This document shows positions 44,654-53,785 of a stretch of 64,000 nt of DNA, piece by piece. The position numbers and the translations under genes were made by a program. Source of the DNA: Bufo bufo (lineage: Eukaryota > Chordata > Amphibia > Anura > Bufonidae); contig NC_053390.1 in NCBI RefSeq assembly GCF_905171765.1, positions 509,319,444 through 509,383,443 of the forward strand, in the 5' to 3' direction. The notes under the pieces are model-generated. The model had not been told where the DNA came from and made no database searches. It saw only the letters and a program-made list of their open reading frames with translations. Within the stretch, counting starts at the first letter, position 1; each line of letters opens with the position of its first letter.

Positions 44654-45703
44654 CACTCACCTAAAGAATTATTAGGAACACCTGTTCTATTTCTCATTAA
44701 TGCAATTATTTACTCAACCAATCACATGGCAGTTGCTTCAATGCATTTAGGGATGTGGTCCTGGTCAAGACAATCTCCTGAACTCCAAACTGAATGTCAG
44801 AATGGGAAAGAAAGGTCATTTAAGCAATTTTGAGCGTGGCATGGTTGTTGGTGCCAGACGGGCCGGTCTGAGTATTTCACAATCTGCTCAGTTACTGGGA
44901 TTTTCACTCACAACCATTTCTAGGGTTTACAAAGAATGGTGTGAAAAGGGAAAAACATCCAGTATGCGGCAGTCCTGTGGGCAAAAATGCCTTGTGGATG
45001 CTAGAGGTCAGAGGAGAATGGGCCGACTGATTCAAGCTGATAGAAGAGCAACGTTGACTGAAATAACCACTTGTTACAACCGAGGTATGCAGCAAAGCAT
45101 TTGTGAAGCCACAACACGCACAACCTTGAGGCGGATGGGCTACAACAGCAGAAGACCCCACCGGGTACCACTCATCTCCACTACAAATAGGAAAAAGAGG
45201 CTACAATTTGCACAAGCTCACCAAAATTGGACTGTTGAAGACTGGAAAAATGTTGCCTGGTCTGATGAGTCTCGATTTCTGTTGAGACATTCAAATGGTA
45301 GAGTCCGAATTTGGCGTAAACAGAATGAGAACATGTATCCATCCTCTGATGGCTACTTCCAGCAGGATAATGCACCATGTCACAAAGCTCGAATCATTTC
45401 AAATTGGTTTCTTGAACATGAAAATGAGTTCACTGTACTAAAATGGCCCCCACAGTCACCAGATCTCAACCCAATAGAGCATCTTTGGGATGTGGTGGAA
45501 CGGGAGCTTCGTGCCCTGGATGTGCATCCCTCAAATCTCCATCAACTGCAAGATGCTATCCTATCAATATGGGCCAACATTTCTAAAGAATGCTATCAGC
45601 ACCTTGTTGAATCAATGCCATGTAGAATTAAGGCAGTTCTGAAGGCAAAAGGGGGTCCAACACCGTATTAGTATGGTGTTCCTAATAATTCTTTAGGTGA
45701 GTG
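44654..45703 (+). mobile_element. DD36E Tc1-like element, copy 4, ORF intact
   Basis: Exactly 1050 bp between TA dinucleotides, with CACTCACCTAAAGAATTATT at both ends. It lies in an intron of the Harbinger MADF gene. Confidence 0.94.
44802..45671 (+). CDS. DD36E Tc1-like transposase with core deletion, open frame
   Basis: 289 codons, no stop or shift. Residues 1-50 form the first HTH (SISQSAQLLGFSLTTISRVY), 70-120 the second HTH and the GRPR-like RRPHRV linker. The catalytic domain has D155 (AWSDESRF), D189 (YFQQDNAP) and E226 (SPDLNPIEHLW): 36 residues between the last two, but only 33 between the first two, where Tc1 enzymes have about 90. The missing block of about 55 residues includes the GGGSVMVWG-type core strands. 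The join, MYPSSDGYF, is the same in copies 2, 3 and 5. DNA binding may survive; catalysis is unlikely. The TIRs are intact, so it could be moved in trans by a full-length relative (DD36E, called Incomer in the literature). Confidence 0.9.
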   Translation: MGKKGHLSNFERGMVVGARRAGLSISQSAQLLGFSLTTISRVYKEWCEKGKTSSMRQSCGQKCLVDARGQRRMGRLIQADRRATLTEITTCYNRGMQQSICEATTRTTLRRMGYNSRRPHRVPLISTTNRKKRLQFAQAHQNWTVEDWKNVAWSDESRFLLRHSNGRVRIWRKQNENMYPSSDGYFQQDNAPCHKARIISNWFLEHENEFTVLKWPPQSPDLNPIEHLWDVVERELRALDVHPSNLHQLQDAILSIWANISKECYQHLVESMPCRIKAVLKAKGGPTPY

Positions 45704-46023
45704 TATATTAATTATATTAGTATTTTTTTATATTAAACATTCAATATTAAAATTTGAAATACTTACGATCTTAGTTCAAAAATAGGTTTAAGGTACTGTA
45801 ATTGCTTGGTGTATAAATAAGGTTTTTTGGATTTGCCACCACTGTCTCCACTTTGCCCTTTCCGGACACTCTCCTCGCATCTGAATTGATCACGGGTAGA
45901 ATGCCATCTTGTCTTAAGCTTTTTAACTGTGAAATCAAGTTGAAATCAAATTAATTAATATAGAAAATAATTATATAATAAAATTAATAAAATATATTTA
46001 AATAAGTATGTTTTATATAGTCT

Positions 46024-46118
46024 ACATGCATGTAGTATATAGCATGTGCAGCATGCTCTGAGAAGTTTGCAATCTTCTCAGAGCATGCTGCGCAAGCTAT
46101 ATACTACATGCATGTACA
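46024..46118. repeat. Near-perfect palindrome in the MADF intron
   Basis: CATGCATGTAGTATATAGCA and its complement, and GCAGCATGCTCTGAGAAG with its complement, form arms of about 42 bp around a loop of about 6 bp. A third partial copy (AAGCATGCTCTGAGAAGTTTG) lies at about 46163. Confidence 0.8.
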
Positions 46119-46842
46119 CTAGAATACAATGACATCATGCTCGTGCACTTTGAATATCAGTGAAGCATGCTCTGAGAAGTTTGCAAACTAGACAACCTAA
46201 ACACAATTAAAAAAAATATATAATTTATGAAATATTAAATATTAAATTTTACATTTACTTACCAAGCCTTTTATGAACTTTGCTATCTCCCTTGGCCCAC
46301 TCGTCCGGCAAGTTTTTCCGCAATTTCGCACCACGACCTATCCTTGAGGACACGGTCGTGGTACAATTCTGAGCGAGTGTCCCATAACTCCACTCTCTCC
46401 TGGATCAGAACAATCATATTCTCCACAGAGAAAAAAGCCATTTCAAGGAAATTTGAATTTCACTTCTAACTCCAAAGATTGATTTTCCCTATCTGGTTCA
46501 GTCCAGACAGCCCTGTATGGAAATGTATAAATTTTGATTTTGGGGCTCGGTCAAAAAATATGCGGACATCGATCTGCATTAATGCGGATTACATACGAAA
46601 ACATTTCCGTTGTGATCCGCATATTTGCGGACCCATAGACTTGTATGAGTCCATGAAACGTTTTCTGCAGACAAGTATAGGACATTGAAGTTTATTTTTG
46701 CGGAGCCGCGGTACGGAATAATGGATGCGGGCAGCACACGGTATGCTGTCCGCATCTTTTGAGGGCCCATAGAAATGAATGGATCCGCAAAAATGCGGAA
46801 CGGGTACGGATCCATACATACGGTCGTGTGAATGGGCCCTAA

Positions 46843-47050
46843 GTCGTGTTAAGTCTATATTTCCCAAATTTCCGATCTCACAATAATACATTTAGTACCA
46901 GAATGGGGTTTGGGCAAAAAATACGCTTATTGTTTATAAAATGATACAAAAAGTTTGTATGGTCTGGTTGTCTATGGATAGGATCCCGGGTATACATTAG
47001 ACAAGGGAAGGGTGACAGTTTAAGCTGCCACATGGGATCGCTACAAGTGG
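46843..47050. other. Host sequence right of the Harbinger element
   Basis: No gene or element recognised. Confidence 0.4.
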
Positions 47051-47413
47051 CTAAATATTAGTGTTGATCGCAAATATTCTAATCACAAATTTTGCGAATA
47101 TTGGCACTTCGAGAATTCGCAAAGATGTAGAATATAGTGCTATGTATTTGTAATCGTGAATATTCTAGATTTTTATTTCATCAGTAAACTCCCTTCTTGC
47201 TTGTGAGCCAATAAGAAGGCTGCAATATCTTTGCCAGAGCTTAGCAACATCCCTAGCAACCCATAAGAAAGTTGCCTACCCCTTACTATATAAGAAACTC
47301 CCCAGCAGCCATTTTCTGCTGTTTTTTGCAGTTCTGAGAGAGAGAGCAGTGTCATTGCTGTGCTCTGTGCTTTCATCTGGATCCTATTCCTTATCCAATT
47401 ACATTAGATAGTC

Positions 47414-48120
47414 ACCGTATTTTAGATCAGGCCAGCAATCTGAGCCCCAATGTTAGTCAGACCTCAGCTTACAGCCCCAATCAGACCCCAATGTTAATAA
47501 GACTCTCAATCAGACCTCAGATCAGACCCTCAATGCCTCAGATCAGCCCCCAATGCCTCAGATCAGCCACTAGCAATTAGCCATCAGCCCCCAGCCTCCA
47601 GTCATATATCAGCCCCCAGCAGTCTATCAACCCCAACCTTCAGCCATATATCAGCCATCAGTCAGCCCCCAGCCATCAGCCTGATGTCAGCCCCCAGTCA
47701 TCAGCCTCATGTCAGCCCCCAGCCTTATGTCAGCCCCCAGCCATATGTCAGCCCCCAGCCATATGTCAGCCCCCAGCCATATGTCAGCCCCCAGCCATAT
47801 TTCAGCCCCCAGCCTCATGTCAGTCATCAGCGCAATAAAAAAAACCACTTACCTCTCCTGCTCCTGGACGCCGCCGCTCCTCACCGCCTGTGCTCTCTCT
47901 CTTCTTCCTGCCGCGGTTGTGCTGTGACCTGCACAGCCAACAGCCGAGGACCAGGAAGGGGTGAGTACAGAGCCTTCACCGCTTCCCGGTCCTCCGGTAC
48001 TAATGAGCGCTTTCATAATGGAAGCGGCTCATTAGTATTCGCCCCAAAAGGAGCAGGGTCATTTCCCCCCCCCCCCCCTTTTGGGTGGGGGAATGTGTCT
48101 TATGGGGCAAAAAATACGGT
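47414..48120. mobile_element. ACCGTATTTT-ended element
   Basis: Short TIR ACCGTATTTT and its complement. The right end reads TTATGGGGCAAAAAATACGGT, a phrase seen in a widespread vertebrate DNA repeat. Inside are a minisatellite (47690-47830), a GC-rich segment and a C-run. The target duplication is not clear. Confidence 0.55.
47690..47830. repeat. 19-bp tandem repeat CAGCCCCCAGCCATATGT
   Basis: About seven units of TCAGCCCCCAGCCATATG with minor changes; a looser version extends left to about 47460. The ORF repeating APSHMS comes from it. Confidence 0.85.
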
Positions 48121-48134
48121 AGTTAGCTCATATA

Positions 48135-49184
48135 CACTCACCTAAAGAATTATTAGGAACACCATACTAATACGGTGTTGGACCCCCTTTTGCCTTCAGA
48201 ACTGCCTTAATTCTACGTGGCATTGATTCAACAAGGTGCTGATAGCATTCTTTAGAAATGTTGGCCCATATTGATAGGATAGCATCTTGCAGTTGATGGA
48301 GATTTGAGGGATGCACATCCAGGGCACGAAGCTCCCGTTCCACCACATCCCAAAGATGCTCTATTTGGTTGAGATCTGGTGACTGTGGGGGCCATTTTAG
48401 TACAGTGAACTCATTGTCATGTTCAAGAAACCAATTTGAAATGATTTGAGCTTTGTGACATGGTGCATTATCCTGCTGGAAGTAGCCATCAGAGGATGGA
48501 TACATGTTCTCATTCTGTTTACGCCAAATTTGGACTCTACCATTTGAATGTCTCAACAGAAATCGAGACTCATCAGACCAGGCAACATTTCTCCAGTCTT
48601 CAACAGTCCAATTTTGGTGAGCTTGTGCAAATTGTAGCCTCTTTTTCCTATTTGTAGTGGAGATGAGTGGTACCCGGTGGGGTCTTCTGCTGTTGTAGCC
48701 CATCCGCCTCAAGGTTGTGCGTGTTGTGGCTTTACAAATGCTTTGCTGCATACCTCGGTTGTAACGAGTGGTTATTTCAGTCAACGTTGCTCTTCTATCA
48801 GCTTGAATCAGTCGGCCCATTCTCCTCTGACCTCTAGCATCCACAAGGCATTTTTGCCCACAGGACTGCCGCATACTGGATGTTTTTCCCTTTTCACACC
48901 ATTCTTTGTAAACCCTAGAAATGGTTGTGCGTGAAAATCCCAGTAACTGAGCAGATTGTGAAATACTCAGACCGGCCCATCTGGCACCAACAACCATGCC
49001 ACGCTCAAAATTGCTTAAATGACCTTTCTTTCCCATTCTGACATTCAGTTTGGAGTTCAGGAGATTGTCTTGACCAGGACCACACCCCTAAATGCCTTGA
49101 AGCAACTGCCATGTGATTGGTTGACTAGATAATTGCATTAATGAGAAATAGAACAGGTGTTCCTAATAATTCTTTAGGTGAGTG
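48135..49184 (-). mobile_element. DD36E Tc1-like element, copy 5, ORF intact
   Basis: Exactly 1050 bp, CACTCACCTAAAGAATTATT at both ends, TA at 48133-48134 and 49185-49186. Confidence 0.94.
48167..49036 (-). CDS. DD36E transposase with core deletion, second open copy
   Basis: 289 codons, no stop. It differs from the product at 44802-45671 at about ten residues, including ARW for ARR, GRVQIW for GRVRIW, KAQII for KARII, NQIEH for NPIEH and PRRIKAV for PCRIKAV. The catalytic positions D155, D189 and E226 remain, with the same short gap between the two Asp residues. The Pro to Gln change beside the catalytic Glu is unusual in Tc1 enzymes. Several changes lie at CpG-type or Arg codons, as expected for neutral decay. 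Confidence 0.9.
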   Translation of the reverse strand: MGKKGHLSNFERGMVVGARWAGLSISQSAQLLGFSRTTISRVYKEWCEKGKTSSMRQSCGQKCLVDARGQRRMGRLIQADRRATLTEITTRYNRGMQQSICKATTRTTLRRMGYNSRRPHRVPLISTTNRKKRLQFAQAHQNWTVEDWRNVAWSDESRFLLRHSNGRVQIWRKQNENMYPSSDGYFQQDNAPCHKAQIISNWFLEHDNEFTVLKWPPQSPDLNQIEHLWDVVERELRALDVHPSNLHQLQDAILSIWANISKECYQHLVESMPRRIKAVLKAKGGPTPY

Positions 49185-49784
49185 TATATAATACAGATAG
49201 TTAGTGGGAGATAGTCAGTGTAGGTTAGATAGTGATAAAGTGTAGCTGATAGGTTCCAGTGCAGGGTGTTAGGTAGTGTAATAAGAATTACTGTTTCTCT
49301 GCTGTCCATACATACATGCTACAGACATTGTGCTGTGATGTCACAATAATACTTAGTGCACTAATCAGTAATATCTACTCAGACCTGATAAAATGTGAAG
49401 CTGCATGCATTGCGCAAAAAATATGCACATAATTAGTGCCGATTTGCGCAATCGTGAAAATAATGACTGGAGATCACGAATTCTAGAATTTGCTAATTTA
49501 TTGCGAATATGTGAAAAATTCATAAAATATCGCGAAAACGAATATTGCCTATGTCGCTTATCACTACTAAATATATATATATACGTAGAGGTCATTGACA
49601 CAGTCTGATAGTCTGCAGGAACTTGGGCAATTGAAAGTCTGCCCATTGTAAACATTGGAGTTCATCCAGTAGTTAATAAAGAATGCTAGGATATCTGTGT
49701 ATTTTTAAGCTTTATTGCCCTGGTGCAGTAGATCCATGACTTGCACTAGAGACTGGAAAAAGTTTAAATATTCAGTTGAGTTAA

Positions 49785-50297
49785 AGTGTAACTCATGTTT
49801 TCACCAAAAAATCTAGTTTACCATATGTGACTGAAGCTGCAGCATTATGCATAAAGCAATCTTTAGTTTCTTCACTTGCCACTGTTTACCTTGAGGCTTT
49901 TCCCATAGTTATGGCTGTTTTAACCCCTACAATATGAGTATCTTCTCAAGACCAAACCTGCCTTCCCTCACTTTACACACACACTTGCTTTAGCCAGCAG
50001 CTTCCTGCTAGCCAATCAGATCGGATTACTGAGAGACACGCCTCCTCAGTCTGAAACCTAATGCAGGCATGTAATGTGAAGGACCGCCCCTCTGTCTTCT
50101 GTTTAAATTAAAGGTAAGACAGACAAGCCCTAGCAACGGTCTTTTGAGGGACCAGTGGAAAGGGAGGGGGGACATTAATAAAAGCTGTTATTATAAGATA
50201 ATTACAGATCTTTTGATAATCATTGAAAGACAACTCAGGTATACATGCCTAGCTCTAATAAACTACCAAATAAATAAAAAAAAATGACAGTTACACT
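49785..50297. mobile_element. TTAA-target MITE
   Basis: TIR AGTGTAACT on both sides. TTAA at 49781-49784 and CTAA at 50298-50301, one base changed. The interior contains CCAATCAGATCGG and a GGTAAGAC tract. No ORF. Confidence 0.65.
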
Positions 50298-50326
50298 CTA
50301 AAGAGTTAGGGAAAAATAAGGCTTAA

Positions 50327-50829
50327 AGAGGACCTTTCATTGGCCAAACATTGTGAACTAAGTACAGCGGCACCCAGGAATCTCACTGCACTTACTATTA
50401 TCCTGGGCGCCGCTTCGTTCTCCTGCTATGCCCTCCAGTATCTTCGGTCACTTGGTTATAGTAGGCGGAGACTTAGGGGACTTGGTTATAGTAGGAGGAA
50501 ACTGCCCTTGTTCTCCTGGGCGTCTCCTTCTCCCAGGCTGTAGCGTTGGCCAATCGCAGCGCAGAGCTTACAGCCTAGAAGGTTTTTTTCTCCCAGGCTG
50601 TGAGCTCTGTGCTGCGATTGGCCAACGCTACAGTCTGGGAGAAGGAGACGCCCAGGAGAACAAGGGCAGTCTCCTCCTACTATAACCAAGTGACCCGAAC
50701 ATACCAGAGGGCATAGCAGGAGAACGGAGCGGTGCCCAGGGATAATAGTAAGAGCAGTGAGATCCCTGGGCGCTGCTGTACAGATCATAATACTTAGTTC
50801 ACAATGTTTGGACCGATGAAAGGTCCTCT
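50327..50829. mobile_element. TTAA MITE, AGAGGACCTTTCA family
   Basis: 503 bp, perfect TTAA at 50323-50326 and 50830-50833. Long palindromic arms; related to 43792-44255. Confidence 0.9.
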
Positions 50830-50833
50830 TTAA

Positions 50834-51220
50834 GGGAAAAGTGTTCATATAGATAAGCTGCCAACCTCTCCCAGATTCTGTGCTTGGTTGGAGATGGTCT
50901 GCGCAGTTCAAAAAAAGGAAGGGGGAGGGAGGAGCAGGGAAACTGATGACTTAAATACGTGATTTTTTAAATGTTGCATTGATAATTGTTTTTCTTTGGT
51001 TTAATATAGAGTATACACAAGAAGAAACAGAGTGAAGATTAATTATTCAGTTCTTATCTCTTAGGGACAATGTGCAGAATGTGTAGAGAAAAAAAAAAAG
51101 AGAGAAAACTGTAGTTATATGTGTACTTAAATAATAAGGGATTTAAATGATGATTTTTGTATATGATATGGGATATCCCTTATATAATGATTATGTCCAC
51201 ATGGCATTGTATTGATCTTG
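50834..51220. other. Unassigned AT-rich DNA
   Basis: No gene, repeat or bounded element recognised. Confidence 0.4.
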
Positions 51221-51223
51221 TTA

Positions 51224-51597
51224 GGCTGCTTTGACATCCGTCATGGATTTGCAAAAACGCTTCCGTTACCATAATACAACCGAATGCATCTGTCATGAAC
51301 GGATCCGGTTGTATTATGTCTTCTATAGCCACGACGGATCCGTCATGAACACCATTGAAAGTCATTGGGGGATGGATCCCATGACGCACTCAAAAACGCT
51401 GCTTGCTCAGCTTATGTGTGCGTCATGGGAACGCAATGAAACAGAGCGGAATACAGTATGGAGCATTCCATTTCGTTCAGTTCAGTTTTGTCCCCATTGA
51501 CAATAAATGTGGACAAAACTGAAGCGTTTTCTTCCGCTATTAAGATCCTATGACGGATATCAATAGTGGAATTTATAACGCTAATGTGACAGTAGCC
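51224..51597. mobile_element. Harbinger-type MITE
   Basis: TIR GGCTGCTTTGACATCCGTC on the left and GGCTACTGTCACATTAGCG from the right, with TTA at 51221-51223 and 51598-51600. The interior has CATGACGGATCC-like stems. No ORF. Confidence 0.72.
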
Positions 51598-51663
51598 TTA
51601 TTCTGTTATATGCATTTTGTTAGTGTTTTATCTTGAATAATTTGCATTGTATCTGTCTGTATT

Positions 51664-52384
51664 TGTCACGCTTCGGTGTGGGAGGGAAATACCACACCGA
51701 GCATAGGAGGGAAGGGAGGAACAGGGAAACAGGCCTGAGAACTAGGAAAGGAAAATGGACACCTCCTAGTTAAAAGCCTAACCGAAATTCTGACTGACTA
51801 CCAGTATGAACAGACCCCAAAGGTAGGTGAGTTCATATGCAGGAATACCTAAAGTCCAATCTAGCCCTATAGGACCCTAGTACTAATGGCAGGGACGAGA
51901 CTACCTGTTCCTCCAAAAGGAAGGATGAACAGGGAAAGGAAAGACTTAACTTCAAAGGAGCAATGGAAGCACCAGGAACTCAGCTGAGATTCAACCACAA
52001 TCTATCCAAAGGTCCAAACAGAAGCTATAAACCGCACAGCATTGTGGGTGAAGCAACTATAAATAGAGAATGTTAAATGACCCTAATAGCCACACCTGGG
52101 GAAAGAAGGAATGGCAAGCACCAGAAACAACACAGACGTAATTTGATCCAAACGGAAAACATGTCAGATCAAACCACGTGTTGCCAGTCTCACCTCCTGC
52201 CACCTGTCGCGGGAATGTCTGTGACAGTACCCCCCCTTTTACAGGGGACCTCCGGACACTCAGGACCGACCTTATCCGGGTGAGACCTGTGAAAAGCTTT
52301 CACCAAACGACTGACATTCATGTCAGATGCCGTACCCACATCCTCTCCTCTGGTCCATAACCCTTTCAGTGAACAAGATACTAG
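51664..52384 (-). mobile_element. Truncated chromodomain gypsy element: LTR plus 3' end
   Basis: An LTR of 563 bp (TGTCACGCTTCGGTGTGG to TCTGTGACA, 51664-52226), then about 160 bp of internal sequence that on the minus strand encodes the end of a chromodomain (KGLWTRGEDVG; RLVKAFHRSHPDKVGPECPE). It is a sister family of the element to its right (AFHRSHPEKVGSECPE there), with a different LTR. It breaks off at 52385, where a retroposon tail begins. Confidence 0.78.
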
Positions 52385-52560
52385 TAACATAGTAACATAG
52401 TTTATAAAGACGAAAAAAGACATCTGTCCATCCAGTTTGACCTGTTATCCTGTAAGTTGATCTAGAGGAAGGCAAAAAAAAACTGTGAGGTAGAAGCCAA
52501 TTTTCCCCAGTTAAGGTGAAAAAAATTCCTTCCCGACTCCAATCAGGCAATCAGAATAAC
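52385..52560. repeat. Retroposon 3'-end fragment with ACATAGTA tail
   Basis: GTAACATAGTAACATAG, then CATCTGTCCATCCAGTTTGA and a right end ACTCCAATCAGGCAATCAGA. This form recurs in amphibian and reptile genomes as a SINE/LINE tail. The class is not certain. Confidence 0.5.
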
Positions 52561-53088
52561 TGTCACGGATGGTGTTGCAGAAAACAAGAAGTAACAAATA
52601 AAGAACCGACTGACTTGATCCCAAACTAAGGAACAAAAGGGGGAGCCCTATAAAAGCTCTAGAGCTGTCCCTGACTGCTCAGCGCATGCAAAGATCTCTA
52701 TGATAGAAAATTGTATGTCCACGTACCCAGACTGAGTGACACCTGAAAACGCTATAATAGTGAGGGGACACGACCACCGGCTCCCTGCACTTAATACGGA
52801 GGGAGTCAGGGTCACCTAGAATCAAGCCAACAGGAAAACACAAATAAAGGAAAAGACTTATCTGAGGAACCAGCAGTTGCAACTTCTAGCAGTGAGCACA
52901 ATCCAGGAAGTAGTATAAACCGCAAAGTGAGGCAGTATGGGAGGGGATATAAAGGGAGGCAATCACTGCTAATAGATGACAGCTGGGAGAGGGAGAAGAG
53001 ATGTCAAAGCGAAACCAAAACAAAAGAACATCATGCAGGAGGTACTGAAGAACGTCTGTCAGAACTTCTCAGAGATCTGGCGGTGACA
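52561..53088 (-). repeat. 3' LTR of the gypsy element
   Basis: 528 bp, TGTCACGGATGGTGTTGCAG to GGCGGTGACA on the plus strand. It is followed by TACCCCTCCCTCTACG, which on the coding strand is a purine-rich tract typical of the polypurine primer. Confidence 0.9.
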
Positions 53089-53785
53089 GTACCCCTCCCT
53101 CTACGAGTGGACTCCGGACACTCAGAGCCCACCTTCTCAGGATGGGACCTATGGAACGCCCTGATAAGACGAGTGGCCTTAATGTCAGCCACTGGGACCC
53201 ACATCCTCTCCTCAGGACCATAACCCTCCCAATGAACGAGGTACTGGAGAGAACCACGGATAATACGAGAATCCACAATCCTAGAGACCTGAAATTCAAG
53301 ATTACCATCAACCACAATCGGAGGAGGAGGCAAAGAGGAGGGTACAGTGGGTTGGACATAAGGTTTTAATAGGGACTTGTGAAAAACATTATGGATCTTC
53401 CAAGTCTGAGGAAGATCAAGACGGAAGGCAACGTGATTGATGACGGACAAGATTTTGTAAGGCCCAATAAACTTAGGACCCAGCTTCCAGGAGGGAACCT
53501 TTAATTTGATATTCTTAGGAGACAACCACACCAGATCACCAACATTCAGGTCCGGACCAGGCACACGTCTCTTATCCGCCACACGCTTATATCTCTCACT
53601 CATGCTCTTCAGATTATCCTGAATCTTTTGCCAAATAGATGACAAAGACGAGGAGAATCTCTCCTCATCAGGTAAACCAGAAGACCCCTCTCCAGAGAAT
53701 GTCCCAAACTGCGGACTCCTGACGACGGTTATTTAAAGCAAACTCAGCAAGGGACAAAAAAGAACACCAATCCTCCTGATTCTAC
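53031..53785 (-). pseudogene. Gypsy integrase C-terminus and chromodomain
   Basis: After a stop near 53782 the frame resumes (NQEDWCSFLSLAEFALNNRR). Then MSSIWQKIQDNLKSMSERYK (helical linker), the GPY/F-like module LGPKFIGPYKILSVINHVAF, and a chromodomain: FQVSRIVDSRIIRGSLQYLV and HWEGYGPEERMWVPVADI. Aromatic and acidic positions of the chromo fold are present. Chromodomains of these elements steer integration by binding histone tails. The ORF runs 58 bp into the 3' LTR, as in relatives. Confidence 0.88.

Larger units (their letters stand above)
43621..46441 (-). pseudogene. Harbinger MADF/Myb-like DNA-binding protein, four-part gene
   Basis: Parts on the minus strand are 46441-46263, 45926-45767, 44622-44260 and 43787-43621. 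Exon 1 (MAFFSVENMIVLIQERVELW, LYHDRVLKDRSWCEIAEKL) is the start of a MADF domain. Donor GTAAGT at 46262 and acceptor at 45927 lead to VKKLKTRWHSTRDQFRCEES, the conserved third helix. Donor GTAAGT and an acceptor at 44623 lead to a Ser/Pro-rich tail with RRSSKRKRSTPPH, a possible nuclear signal. The DD36E element lies in the second intron, and a TTAA MITE splits exon 3. The true C-terminus seems to be NDARKQLHVPAATLTQPQQQ to CRDLYEL beyond the MITE. One frame shift in the A-run of exon 1 and one near the MITE break the gene. Family members carry the transposase to the nucleus and TIRs. Confidence 0.8.
38265..46839. mobile_element. Harbinger element with two genes and later insertions
   Basis: TIRs GGGCCCATTCACACGACCGT at both ends in inverted orientation, with TAA at 38262-38264 and 46840-46842, the 3-bp duplication typical of PIF/Harbinger. 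It carries a transposase gene on the plus strand and a MADF/Myb-like gene on the minus strand, tail to tail, the usual gene pair of vertebrate Harbingers. Later insertions: L1 (40213-42500), palindromic MITE (42766-43085), TTAA MITE (43792-44255), DD36E Tc1 (44654-45703). Without these it would be about 4.4 kb. Confidence 0.92.
47059..49566. mobile_element. hAT element with nested insertions
   Basis: Ends TAGTGTTGATCGC and, from the right, TAGTGATAAGCGAC, with perfect 8-bp duplications CTAAATAT (47051-47058 and 49567-49574). It contains an ACCGTATTTT-ended element (47414-48120) and DD36E copy 5. There is no transposase. The remaining sequence, about 750 bp, is AT-rich with inverted GCGAATATT/AATATTCG-like ends. 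The same family as 1057-1516 by TIR. Confidence 0.8.
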
